Shown: positions 53,233 through 64,000 of the stretch, piece by piece | Layout of the letters: each line of letters begins with the position of its first letter | Position numbering within the stretch: position 1 is the stretch's first letter | From: Bidens hawaiensis | Lineage: Eukaryota; Streptophyta; Magnoliopsida; Asterales; Asteraceae | Direction of reading: 5' to 3' | DNA length: 64,000 bases | Assembly: GCA_021521415.1 (NCBI GenBank) | Contig: JAIQDT010003553.1 | Span: 1 to 64,000, forward strand | Translations under genes and position numbers: made by a program | The notes under the pieces: model-generated | What the model was told of the DNA's origin: nothing | Databases searched by the model: none | The model's input: the letters and a program-made list of their open reading frames with translations, nothing else

Positions 53233-55991
53233 TCAAGTTGACCCATTCACAAACGGGTGGTCCAGTAGTTCTGCAGTAGTAGGCCGACTATCTGGGTTAA
53301 CTTGTAAGCATTTAAGTATGAAATCACGGGCCTCAGCTGACAGCGTATTAGGAATATCAGGAAGTTCACCCTTGATAATCTTAAACAGTGCTGCGGACTG
53401 TTAAATCAAACCATGGTTAGTTGTTACACCTTACAACAATATGCGGCTGCTTCATACAACAATGATTCATACAAACATGCGGTTAACTTATTTTCAGTGC
53501 ATACAATCTCTAAAATCGATTTATTAAAAAAATATTAGATACTACAGTAAATTTTATTCATACCATTTCCATGTTGTAGTATGGAATTTTACGTGATAGC
53601 ATCTCTAAGACAGTGCAACCGAGGCTCCATATATCAGCTGCAAGTCCAAAACCGTTGTCTGATCTATTTTTAACAACCTGAGGATACATTCAAGTCACTC
53701 AATACTTTTTTTCTAATTATAAGAATCATTCAAAAGTTTTATTATTGTTCCATTGTTGTAAACTTTTTTATAAATGCTGAAATCTTTAATGTTAAGCGAC
53801 TTAAATGGAGTGTATATGAAACTAGGTTACTATTTAGTAATTATCTTTGCGAAGCTGACATAAATGGAACAATTCTGAAGTTTGGTTATTATTTAAGTAT
53901 ATATATATCTTTAACAACTTTTAACATTTATAATATAATCTTCACTATTAACTCTTGCTTCAAGTTAAAGTTGAAAAAAACAAATAAATAAAATTACTAA
54001 GTACTGTAGTAAACAAGATATATATATTTTTAACAAATTTTAACATTTATAAAAAAGAAATCACCGTAATGGAGCGATAATTAAACTTTTGGGTGGTTTA
54101 TATAGTTAGAAAAAATATATATGAATTACTTTAGCTGAACTATGAACACCAAAGAAACTTGGTTAGTATTAGCGGATATATTCCCAGAATAAAAAAAAAG
54201 AGTAAAATTAACCTCTGGTGCCATAAAATATGCAGCCCTTTTGCAAGAATTGAGGTCATTCAATGTGAGTGCCTGTTGAGATATGGTTAAAAAAAATGAT
54301 AATGAATTAACAAAACATCGTGTTACTTTTCGTTACCTTTGCCAATCCAAAATCTGCAAGCTTTACAGATCCACTTGCATCAATCAATATATTAGAACAT
54401 TTGATATCCCTAACGAACGTGTAATAAAACTCATATTAATAAAAATTTTATAGAACCTCAGTTAGTACCAAAATGAAAGAGGGTAGTTTACCTGTGAACC
54501 ACATTTCGTTCGTGCAAGTACTTCAAACCACTCAAAATCTGCTTGGTGTAAGCCGAGACTTGCGGGTCCTGCAGCTCATACTCTTGGTACAGCTTTGCCA
54601 GTGAACAAGCTCAAGAAAGATATATAGCGTGTCACCATCCTATATCATTTTTATTTTGTTATCTAAATATGGTTTATGGGTTAATAGTAGCAATGGTTAA
54701 CCTTCACTTTACAACAGAGTTTATAAACAACATACTATTATGTCACATTGGTAGGCCTGTAAACGAACCAAAAGAAAAAGGGCATGTTCGTGTTAGTCAA
54801 TTTAACTTTAAACGAACACGAACACATATTTTGTGTTCGTGTTCGTTTATTTAAAAAATGAACATGTTCGTGTTTGTTTATATTCGTTTACTTAAAATTT
54901 AAACGAACATAAATGAACAAAGATAAACAAACATAAATGAACATATATAAACAAATGTAAATGAACACAAACAAACATGAACAAACATATATAAACACAA
55001 ATGAACAAAACCATTAAGTAGATAACTCTTCCAGTTAATGTTTAATTATTTGCTATTAATATGTAAACGAACATAAATAAACAGACATAAATGAACATAA
55101 ATAAACATACATAAATGAACAAACGAAACATGTGTTCATGTTCGTTCGTTTAGTTAAATGAACACAATTTTTTTGTTCATGCACGTTCGTTTATTAAATA
55201 AAAGAACACAAACAAACTTCCCGCAAACAGTTCACCGAACGTTCGGTTTGTTTACAGGCCTACACATCGGAATCAAAACAGCTTAACTGTATCTAGAAAA
55301 GGCGCACAACGATATTTATAAAAAGATGATCAAATTTCAACTCATTGTTACTTTATCATCAAATCTAAAGCCTCAAGTCGTATATAATTTTGTAAGAAAG
55401 AAGTTGAGAGGAAATGCATACTTTATCTGTTCCAAGATATTGAACTATGTTCTCATGTTGGAAGTGACTTAATAAAGATATTTCCTGAAAAATTACAAGG
55501 AAGACAAAAATAAAAAGCTAAATATGAAGAAACTCAGGAGGATATGATTGATATTAAACCTATAGCATATACACGAAGAAACGATAAAAAGTTATTGATA
55601 ATATCACCTGTTGAAGTTGAAGAATGTTCTGCTTTCGGTGGCTACCTTGATCAAGCATAGAAACCTCCTTCACAGCAAAAGAGAACCCAAGTCTGCAAAC
55701 AACATAAAAACATTATATCAGAGGATGAGATGCAACTATTAACTAGCATAACATATTCATATTACAATAAATAAATAAATAAACATTATTATTATGAAGT
55801 AGGTATGATTTGAAGATGAATAATCTACTCTACATGCATGGATGTTGTATAGGTGACAATGAAACATGACTTACTGATTAATGTTATTATAGCTATATGC
55901 TTGGTAAACAGGACCTGAGGAAGCAGTCCCAACCCTTGTGCCAGTTTGTAAAACTAATTCCATGATCAGTTGTTGAAGAAGACATCATCAT
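53233..55991 (-). pseudogene. MEKK1-like MAP3K, kinase domain only, frameshifted
   Basis: Eight exons on the minus strand with regular GT-AG borders: 55991-55875, 55692-55608, 55484-55422, 54639-54492, 54409-54337, 54272-54213, 53677-53564, 53397-53233. The products read FAVKEVSMLDQGS, ISLLSHFQHENIVQYLGTDK, then HERNVVH joined to RDIKCSNILIDASGSVKLAD (HRD), DFGLAK, MAPE, GLAADIWSLGCTVLEML, and ILKCLQVNPDSRPTTAELLD, a close match to MEKK1-type MAP3Ks. The long regulatory N-terminus is missing; the frame starts MMMSSSTTDHG. There are two frameshifts. One is in the glycine loop (NWHKG versus GTASSGPVYQ, as if an 8-base repeat were lost). The other follows IFLELV, where about 10 bases equivalent to the TKG codons are absent. 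CKGTPYWMAPE has become CKRAAYFMAPE. Probably a retained pseudogene. Confidence 0.85.
54752..55262. mobile_element. hAT-type MITE in a kinase intron (511 bp)
   Basis: Perfect terminal inverted repeat TAGGCCTGTAAAC / GTTTACAGGCCTA. Flanks are CACATTGG (54744-54751) and CACATCGG (55263-55270), an 8-bp duplicate with one mismatch. The interior is densely packed with AAACGAAC and AAATGAACA repeats in both orientations, the kind of subterminal motif hAT transposases bind. It lies in the third intron of the MEKK1-like gene. Confidence 0.9.
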
Positions 55992-56843
55992 CTGGTTTAC
56001 AGGTACCATGCATTTTCACCTTCAATGGTGGGTACTTGATAGTCATCATGATGTGATGAGAGGAAAATTCTTAATTGACTACCCACATCATACGCAACCA
56101 ACTACAAGTCGTCGTTGCACAATATAATAATATCTTTTTTGACTTCATATTTTTGTGGGTGGATGGAAATGGAAGAAAGTGTAAAAATAACAGAAAAAAG
56201 TCAAAAAGTTATTATTTAACTAAATACGATGAATCCAATCTATTAACTTTTTTAACCATTAACATCACTAAATGTTAAGCTATGTGACAATTGAACCATT
56301 GACCTATTTTATACCCAAACCAAGTTACCACCCAACCTATATATGAACTAATCCCTATAATTTAAGACATAGTTTAGTGTGTACATGTTACGGAAAATTA
56401 CCATATTATCCATTTTATACGTCTTAAATATGCCGTCGGATTCGCCGTTAAAATGGCCAAATGGTGATTGATCATTGATTGATAAAAAGTTCGCAAATAA
56501 GTTAGGAATCTAACTTATTGAGATAGACATTTTGGGAACCTTGTTGAGCCATGGACTTTTCTTTAACTACAAGTGTAAGAATGGATATTTTGGGGATTTC
56601 CACTTCATGTTATATACACTCCATCGAATTCACCAAAGACTTCATATTTATGGACTCAATTCATTTTCTATATTTACAAACCACTTATTCCTCATATGAG
56701 TGTGTTTGAAAATGAAAGAATAAAAAAGTATATATAATTGAAGCAATATCCCCCAACTTATTTAGGATTTTCACAACAAAAAACACTCCATTCTAACATA
56801 GTCCTAGAAAACAAAGATCATCTAATGTGCATATGTTATATTA
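55992..56843. other. Intergenic DNA between the kinase and WD40 genes
   Basis: AT-rich with no supported gene or repeat. Both neighbouring genes are on the minus strand, so this is the kinase promoter side and the WD40 3' flank. No clear TATA or polyadenylation element can be assigned. Confidence 0.4.
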
Positions 56844-59800
56844 CTAGTCGCTGTAAATATAGTCGGCCATCTTCCAAACTTGGAGTGTAGAATCAAGAGA
56901 AACACTAGCAATCATCCCATCTTCAGTCGGATTCCATGAGATATCAGCAACTGCATCAGTATGTCCCGCATGGATATGCAGCAACTCCGGTGGGCCACCT
57001 CCTAACTCCTCTTCTGATTCTTCCCTCCCAATCCTGCGTTTTTTTTTTAATTTAAGTACAATAATAATATTCACTATTCCTTGGTCCAAACACGCCAAAT
57101 TAATCATAGGATCAAGATTTTCAAGAGCTTACCCATGAGTATCCCATATCATGACTCTCCCATCACAACAACAAGAAGCTAAAATGTTTTCGCTATGTGG
57201 GCTCCACTCAACCTTTACCAGCAAACCACTGCAATGACATATCAGAGGCAACCGATTAGATTAAAAAAAAAAGCATACATTTCAAATAATATCGGCCAAG
57301 AAATCCTACTTGTGATTATCAAAGGTATGGAGAGGACGGACAAGTTTTCTCAGATCAAAAAACTTCACAGTGTGGTCATCGGACCCCGTTGCCACCAGCC
57401 ACTCTTTAAAAGGATTGAACGACAAAAAATTGACCTACCATAACCATAATAAATAAAAAATATCACACACACACACACAATCTTAGACATTATTAAGGAA
57501 GCTAAATCAAAGAAAACCATTCACAACCTATATTGTCACCTTTAACTTACAGGCTATAATTATGGTACACAAAGCACACAATATATCTATCAGTTTTCAA
57601 ATGAATCAGTTCACCAAATCACATAATAATGGGATATTATGTGATAGATTAATACAGAAATAAAGAAAATTTGAAATTTTCTACGTACCGCACTATGGTG
57701 TGCTATAACACTTTGGGCGGGACTGGTGAAGCATAGAGAGCGTAAATCATATATGCGCAAATATCGGTCCACACCACATGAACCGAACAGGTAGCAATGG
57801 TTCAAATGCCATGCTACATCTTCTATGATACCTTGATGAGCCTATTAACCATAAAAAATAATCATAAGATACACGCCTCTTTTCCTTGGAATACAAATTA
57901 GGAGTTAGGAGTGGAAATTCCCGTCATGAAACAAAAACACAGCACAAACAAAATATAAAGTAAACAAGTTTTGGTTGGGTCATAAACTCATAAGCGGCAT
58001 TTTCTATTCAAAGTGACAGAAAAGGGGGAGATCATAAATCAAGAAGAAAGTGCAGACTCCACAACTTTTTATCTTTCTTGATAATCAACTTCACACAAGA
58101 CTTTAGCATTCACCTAAGCTAGTCATGGACCAAACAACCTCCAATGGATTATATTAAGTATCCAGCGGGTCAGATCATCTCGGGCAGCAGGTCAGATCAA
58201 CCTGGGCTTAAATGATATGGAGTCAAAGTCAAGGGCTAAATTCATGAAAGTCAAAGTCAAGATCTAAACTCTTGGAATCTTGGGAAGTCAAAGTCAAAGG
58301 CGAGTTTAGTGGAGAAATTAATGAACGAACTAAACTAGTGGAACAGTTATTTATCTTTGTTATTTATGCCATAGATCTTTAAGGTTTGAGTCATTCATGT
58401 TTTTGGATTATTAGTGACTTAGTGTTTTCTTTGTAATTGCCAATCGGAGACCAGCCCCTTCTGAATCAGGCCAACTATCCTTCCTGTTTTCAGTATTTAT
58501 CAGATCACAACTAATAATCTAGAAATGTTCTTAGTTTACTAACACAAGTGTAATTCCAAACGGTCACAAGAATATCTCCATTCTTTATTAATCACTTACA
58601 GAACCTAGAAATCCTACTGATGCAGTTATGGAAGCGATCAATGGCTCAAGAAACTCATGATTAATTAATCAAAAAACGATAAATTGGACCAAAGTTCCAA
58701 GAACAATGTTCTTTTTCAATAAACTTGAACAAAAACTACTAAACAATAAACCCTATATCCTATTATATAGCTAGGAGCCATAAGTCAAATAGGAAACTAA
58801 ATATGATAAAATACGAAATTAAACTCAAATAAAAATAAAAGACATAATATTGATTTTCCTGCATCACCTACACCACAAGCAAGTTGGATTCTTGAAAAAT
58901 TAGCAAAAAACTAAAGCAAAAGAAATAGTTCAACCTCATCCAAAGATCATCGGGAAAACCCGATTACCCGTTTTAATAAGTTAAGTAGCTAACCAATATC
59001 TATATGTGTTACGTAAAACAATATGGATTGAACCGAGATTCTAATAATATACTAATGAAATGTACCTCGAATGTTAGCAAAGCATCTATTCTAGATTTAT
59101 TTAGTGGGGCCTGATCAATGTCCCACAAGCAGATTTTGGCATCACTCGATCCGCTTAATAAAAAACCTCGATTTATTGTGCTCCATGATAACCCATAACC
59201 TTCATGGTCGTGGTGGCCTGTTAACCTCAGATCAGGTTTGCTTGTGCCACCAATAGGAGGTCTAGCTGGATGGTTCTTCAAATCAAATATATGCACTTCT
59301 GAACTTTCTGTTTTAGTAGCAATAACAGAGGGATCCTGAGGCATAGTGCGTGCTCTAAGAACCTCTCCATCATGGGGTATGTGCCGTAAAACTTCTATCT
59401 GCAAAAGAAACTCATTCAAATTAATTAAGTTCCAAATTCCAGTTCATTAGATGATGTTTTCAGAATTCAAGAAAAGGGTTTGATATAATGTTAGCAACAT
59501 GATTTATTTAAAATGAGGATAGATAAATGATACATATTATAACTTTAATAATGAAAATTAATACTAGTATCTTCTCACGATAACAAATTAGTCTTACTTC
59601 TCTATCCCTTTAATCATCATGGTATCATATCTATTAAAAAGAACAATCAAATCATACACCAAAAGCCCCTTGGTCTACTGGTATCAAGGTGTGTAAAATG
59701 GTGTCCATGAGGTTGAGGGTTCGAGTCCCCTGGTGGACCACTAGAGGGTGTCTGTGACAGCCGTTCAAAAAAAAAACTATCATATCTTACAACAGAATAC

Positions 59801-60374
59801 TAACAGACATTTGCAGCTGATTTAAGGTACAATAGGATACTAATTGATTAAAATTAAGCTTCTTAAAGAAAAGTAAATAAAAGAATCTGTGAACTTAAAC
59901 ATGTAAACAATTTCAAGATCTTTGCAGAATGACTAAATCATTCATCCTCTTCTCAGAAAAATCAACAAATGCACAAATTGAAACTGCAAACATAGATGAA
60001 AGCTCCAAGGTTAAATATAAATAGCATACCCAAACAAGATCAACTTATAGTAAGAAATATCAAACCTTGCAACCAACGCCATACCCTTCATCATATGCAC
60101 ACTCATCACATAGAGGAAGTCTTACTTCCGCAATAGTTAGGTAATTAGGTTCATCGTTTGGAGTGGAGGTTCCCAAGATAATCTTTTGAACTGTATAGCG
60201 CCCGTCTAACGTTTGTACCCGGTAAGGGAGCCACTCGACTGTTAGAGAACACTCTGTCGCATGCGTAATGACCAAATCCTAAAAAAAAGGGGATGAACTC
60301 TCCCAAGAATTGTATCCACCAATGATCAACCTCTCAAATCTGTCTAACAACACTTCTAGATCTAAAGCAGCCAT
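56844..60374 (-). pseudogene. MSI/RBBP4-like WD40 histone-binding gene with a premature stop
   Basis: Six exons on the minus strand: 60374-60066, 59398-59066, 57841-57689, 57434-57310, 57228-57133, 57033-56844, all in phase with GT-AG introns. The protein matches the MSI1 family (RBBP4/p55; subunits of CAF-1, PRC2 and deacetylase complexes). Motifs include [95 protein letters not shown], and PPELLHIHAGHTDAVADISW, LQVWKMADYIYSD. Exon 1 carries TAG where the family has Tyr (SPFF-stop-DLVITHA), and in the next conserved motif WP is replaced by a single Cys. The remaining exons are clean. Either a very recent pseudogene, or exon 1 is spliced differently: the stop lies in TTTTTTTTAG/G, an excellent acceptor. 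Confidence 0.85.
59633..59777 (+). mobile_element. tRNA-related SINE in a WD40-gene intron
   Basis: Flanked by the perfect 10-bp duplicate TATCATATCT (59623-59632 and 59778-59787), with a run of ten A followed by C before the right duplicate. It contains a tRNA-like head near 59667-59742 (CTTGGTCTACTGGTATCAAGG and the B box GGTTCGAGTCC). About 35 bases precede the tRNA-like part, which is unusual for a SINE, so the 5' border is less sure than the 3' end. Confidence 0.65.
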
Positions 60375-61667
60375 TGTTTCTTTACCATTGAAAATTGAGA
60401 AAAAAGGGGGGGGGGGCTCTCTGGGAAATAATTGAAATAGGAAAGACCGGATTTCGGCAAAGAAACAAAGAAAGAATGTCTCTATAAGCAAACCCTAGGG
60501 ATTTTATATACATAGATTGTTGAGAATATTGGACTTCGAAAGTGATGATGGCCGATTAAAAGAATCCTTGTTACTAAGCCGATCACTTTTTGGGCCGAAG
60601 AGAGTGTCATTATGTCATCAAACTAAAATAAATGAACCTTTCCATGTACATATCTACCAACTCACACTTGTTAATCTCAAGGTGGATATTTTCCTTACTC
60701 GTCAAAGAGGACTTTGGCAGATATAGTGAGTGCATTCGTTGCAAATGAAAAGATCAAACTTATTAACCAGATTAAGTAAAATACATTCATAATCAAAGAA
60801 CTTAGAAAACTCATCACAGCAGTACCAGTACCCCTGCTTACTGTTATAAGATAGTTGGGACTTTTACATAGATTTCAGCTTATATCATAGCCTTCATCAT
60901 TTACTTGTACATCAACTAGACAACTACATCTTTAAACATCAATAATAACGCCTTAAAAATGATGATACTAGTTTGATGATCACTAATCATTATTGGGTAA
61001 TAACCTGACCAGTCTCTAACATACTTGCCCTCAAATGCAAAAAAACCCTACTGCTAATCAAGAGATTTGCAACTCAACTCACAACCATAATCTTTATTAA
61101 GTTAAAAAATGGACTTAAATTTATATTCTTTTATTATTCTTAACCAATGACCAATAACCTCTTAATCTTCCTTTTCGTTTCTAATCTCTACATGGACAAA
61201 ACACCAACCCTCAAACACTGAATTTAGTAAGTAATTTATTTAAAATCAGGTGTTCAAAGTCAAAACCTTAATGATGAACCTTAAGAAGTGATAAAAGAAG
61301 AAAATCTTATAAAAATGTCCTGAGGTTACTAAGCTGCAACTAGCAATAATCAATCTTAAAGAGTTTTCCTTGTGTTTGTCTACTTTAATGGTTCCATTAC
61401 CTTTGAATCGATCAGAGGTAGAGTGTGTTTTGTTAGACCTCCTAATGGTTTAGTTTCAGAAACATGTTGAGATGTTAGATTGCGAAACAACCCCTAAGTT
61501 GAAATACAATGTTAGATGAGAAACAAGTCAGAATAACAACTACCTCTTTCCAAGGTGCAATTGGAAGGAAGGTTGCAAACAAAAACATAAACATTCATTC
61601 GACTCCTAGCAATCGACCAGCCTTTGTGTACAAAGGTGTCTCTTTAAGGTCAATTATGATAGATTAC

Positions 61668-61700
<33 letters not shown>

Positions 61701-62272
61701 GTGTGCATTGATTGATTCATCTAACTAACTGTGTATGATATCATTTTGGGCATTTTCCAGTAACTGTGTGTCAATTATCTATCAGTAACAAACCAAATTA
61801 CTACCAGTATGGTGAAACAGAAAGAAAGAAAGATGTGTAGTAGTTCTCCTAATTATCACAAACTGAAATTGTAAAAAGAGATTGAAATGCATAAAATAGG
61901 AGGGTTACCAACCGTTGGTTGAAATGAACAAGGGATGCAGACGATGAAGAAAGAATACACTACTCTCTCGATGACCACGCTATCTATACTAAAGGTTTTC
62001 TTTTTTTTTTTTCTTTTTTTCTTAAAAAAAAACTTTGTAAAATGGAAAATTGAAAACAAATAACATTTCCCTTTGTGTATTGGCCGATAATCTTATCTTT
62101 AAAGATCACTATCAATGATCCAACCGTTCGACTATTTCTCTATCAGTGGACCTTCGTTAGAAACACTTATCGCGTTAAGTGTTGTTTTTGAATTTCAAAC
62201 CGATGTTTTAAGACTTTTGATCGGAAGAAAGATATAATTCGACTAATGTAAAACTTATCTTGAAGTGATGAT
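60375..62272. other. Upstream region of the WD40 gene, no gene seen
   Basis: Apart from a G-run near 60405-60417, an (ATT)n microsatellite at 61665-61700 and a T-rich tract near 61995-62025, nothing is supported. Frames of 60-70 codons here have no recognisable motifs. Promoter elements of the minus-strand WD40 gene should lie at 60375-60900, but none stands out. Confidence 0.5.
61665..61700 (+). repeat. (ATT)n microsatellite
   Basis: About 12 ATT units, not interrupted. Confidence 0.95.
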
Positions 62273-62721
62273 TCAGATGGCGATCCAAGTTCGTGTGAGA
62301 GCAAGTTCCTCCTCCTCCGTCCATGCTAAGTACTTACGTGGCGCCGTCGGCTCCCCTGGTTGCTTCTTTTTGTGTTTAAGGCCCACCTTTCGGGTTGAAC
62401 TGGAGGCCCGTGCCAATTGAGTCTCTGGCACCGTCATCGACTCCGGCTCCGGTTGGCTAGATCCGAACCCTGGCATGGGGTTTTGGAGATTGAGGAAGTT
62501 GGCGTACATGTTTAAGTTCGGGTCGGGAAAAGGAAATGGATAGTTTAGGTTCGGTTGGTTTATGGTGTTCGGGAAGTTGGTTTGTTGGTTTTGCGTAGTA
62601 GGGTGTTGGCAGAAACTGAGCCATGGAAAGTTTGGGCTTGGTTGGTTCGGTTGGTTTTGCGGAGCATGATATTTCCCAAAAGGGGGAATGGATCGTTCGT
62701 GTTGTTTATAGGATTCATTTT
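62273..62721 (-). pseudogene. SANT/Myb-like protein of the Harbinger-associated type, truncated
   Basis: The minus strand starts MNPINNTNDPFP at 62721. After a frame change near 62690 it becomes Pro/Asn/Phe-rich (NYPFPFPDPNLNMYANFLN), then basic (KVGLKHKKKQPGEPTAPRK). It then enters a Myb/SANT domain (YLAWTEEEELALTRTWIAI) and is cut off at 62273. This composition is that of large Asteraceae families annotated as 'glutathione S-transferase T3-like', related to the Myb-type partner of PIF/Harbinger transposases. That is family recollection. Most of the SANT domain is missing. Confidence 0.6.
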
Positions 62722-62799
62722 TGAAGGTTTTTCTAGAAGAGATGTATTCATACTTGCTATGACGGTGCTTCACCAACCAGTAAAACTGAAGCACCCAGT

Positions 62800-63010
62800 C
62801 ATTTTTCCTTGGTCATTCATGAAGTGGGGATGGACATAGTCGGGATTCTACCAAAAGCACCCGGAGGAAAAGTATTCATGTTTGCTATGACATATTATAT
62901 CTCTAAATGGATCGAAGCTGAAGCATTTTTACAAGTTAGAGAAAAGGAAGTTATGTCATTCATAAAGCGCAATATCCTTAGAAGGTTCGGGATCCCAGCG
63001 AAAAGAAATG
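62800..63010 (+). pseudogene. Ty3/gypsy (Athila/Tat-type) integrase scrap
   Basis: The plus strand reads PWSFMKWG, then after a one-base shift MDIVGILPKAPGGKVFMFAM, TYYISKWIEAEAF, and IKRNILRRFGIPA. This is the start of a gypsy integrase core of the Athila/Tat style (first catalytic Asp in MDIVG). It ends abruptly where copia gag sequence of the opposite strand begins (about 63010). Confidence 0.75.
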
Positions 63011-63790
63011 CATTAATTGGAGCTGTAGAGTTGCTCAAGTGTAAGGAACCACCATAGAGTGTTGGATCATGATTATCTTTTGACGATTTTTGACACCTCA
63101 AAGCATACCCTCTTTCCTCAACTTTTTTCATAAATTTCATTGCAGTGAGATCTTCATTCTTGAAGAAATTGTGTTCTTTCAGCATGAGCAAAAACATTGA
63201 ATAAGAACCCGGTAGAGCATTCTTAACAGTGTTGATCTTATCAGCTTTACTAGGTTCCATCTTCAGTTTATTCATCTAAGCGATTAGATGATTAAACCTT
63301 GTCAGCATCTCCACAACAGTTTCTCCCTTTAATAAGTTAAAATTTCTGAACTGGAACTTCCGCATAACTTTCTTACTCTCCTTAGTATTTCCATACTTCT
63401 CATTTTAATGTGTTGAAACAATGAAGCACATATTTTAATACTTCCAACTTGATGGAAAATATTGTCGGGTAAAGCCATAGTTAAAGTGGAATATGCCTTT
63501 GTTTCAATCTTCAAAGCTTTCTTTTCTTTTTGAGAATACTGAGTAAAAACCTTTGGGGTAAAACCAGTTGTTTCACTATCAACCATAGGTACCGTATAAA
63601 CATCGTCAAGACATCTCGAACAATCAGGGTGAACGGACCCTCTATGTGCTCGGAATCTTGGTTCCCATTTTGTAAAGTCACTAAACTTCATTAATAGGGA
63701 ACATTTTGAATGCGACCCTATGCAAGCATCGAGATGTAACATCTGTTGCATCAACACGATTTGATATGCCAGTGCGTAATAACCGGCCAT
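63010..63790 (-). pseudogene. Second copy of the copia gag, 3'-truncated
   Basis: Starts MAGYYALAYQIVLMQQ at 63790. It is collinear with the gag of the element at 8218-21850 (LMKFSDFTKWEPRFRAH, TTGFTPKVFTQYSQ, HQVGSIKICASLFQHI, then NKLKMEPSKADKINTVKNAL and DLTAMKFMKKVEERG). A frame change near 63400 and a stop near 63276 break it. It stops at about 63010 against the gypsy integrase scrap. It carries an insertion (RGSVHPDCSRC) relative to the first copy. Confidence 0.85.
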
Positions 63791-64000
63791 CTCAAAGTAT
63801 AGGTTAAAATGAAAGTTTAAGGTGAAAAATGTTTAAACTTGATACTTAAAGGTTCAATGTGTAAATATATGTAACGAATGGATGTTAATGGTTAATAGAT
63901 GAATAGTATCACAAATGAGGTATTTTTTTAATGAATGTGATAACGAATGAAGTGACGAATGACCCTCAGTATTCATGAATGATGATGACGAATAACTATC
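63791..64000 (-). other. Leader of the second copia copy with AACGAAT motifs
   Basis: Directly upstream of gag on the minus strand. It again shows AACGAAT or GACGAAT motifs (near 63873, 63943, 63952 and 63988), as in the leader at 20340-20960. The LTR would lie beyond the window. Confidence 0.65.

Overview
The window is repeat-rich plant nuclear DNA. It holds two host-type genes with plant intron structure, MEKK1-like and MSI/RBBP4-like, and both are damaged. Everything else recognisable is transposable-element (TE) DNA: Ty3/gypsy chromoviruses, Ty1/copia, MULEs with plant mobile domain (PMD) genes, hAT MITEs, Helitrons, SINEs and a LINE scrap. Several coding families (a copia element with an extra 'xFLMYPRFLQ' ORF, ARID ORFs next to zinc knuckles, SANT proteins of the 'glutathione S-transferase T3-like' type) are ones I associate with Asteraceae such as Tanacetum, Artemisia or Helianthus. 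That family assignment is inference from memory.

Layout. 1-4292: 3' end of a plus-strand gypsy chromovirus (decayed integrase and chromodomain, then a 3.1-kb LTR with a 39-bp tandem array). 4293-5835 and 5889-8215: two further LTRs facing each other. 8218-21850: a complete minus-strand copia element (552/543-bp LTRs, TSD ACAAG) with broken gag-pol and, downstream of pol, two long extra ORFs. 21855-28370: a decayed MULE with a PMD scrap (+) converging on a mudrA-type transposase (-); mudrA is split by a solo LTR (23683-27328, TSD TGTTG).

29517-47767: a second MULE with long palindrome-bearing terminal inverted repeats and a near-perfect 10-bp TSD. It carries mudrA and a PMD gene, both on the minus strand. 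Its mudrA is split by a nested gypsy element (32366-40682, TSD AAACA). A Helitron, a SINE fragment and a 603-bp foldback also lie inside it.

48933-51351: a small non-autonomous LTR element with identical-length 390-bp LTRs. It encodes a zinc knuckle, a protease-like segment lacking its active site, and an ARID DNA-binding domain. 51422-52164: a hAT-type element with a second MITE nested in it. 52498-52970: a Helitron 3' end and a LINE scrap. 53233-55991: a kinase-only MEKK1-like gene with two frameshifts. 56844-60374: an MSI/RBBP4-like WD40 gene with one in-frame stop. 62273-64000: a SANT/Myb fragment, a gypsy integrase scrap and a second copy of the copia gag.

No bacterial-type operon, CRISPR array, rRNA or clearly functional tRNA gene is present. 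The best novelty candidates are the ARID-carrying LTR element, the extra ORFs of the copia element, and the PMD-MULE with its palindromic ends and internal foldback.
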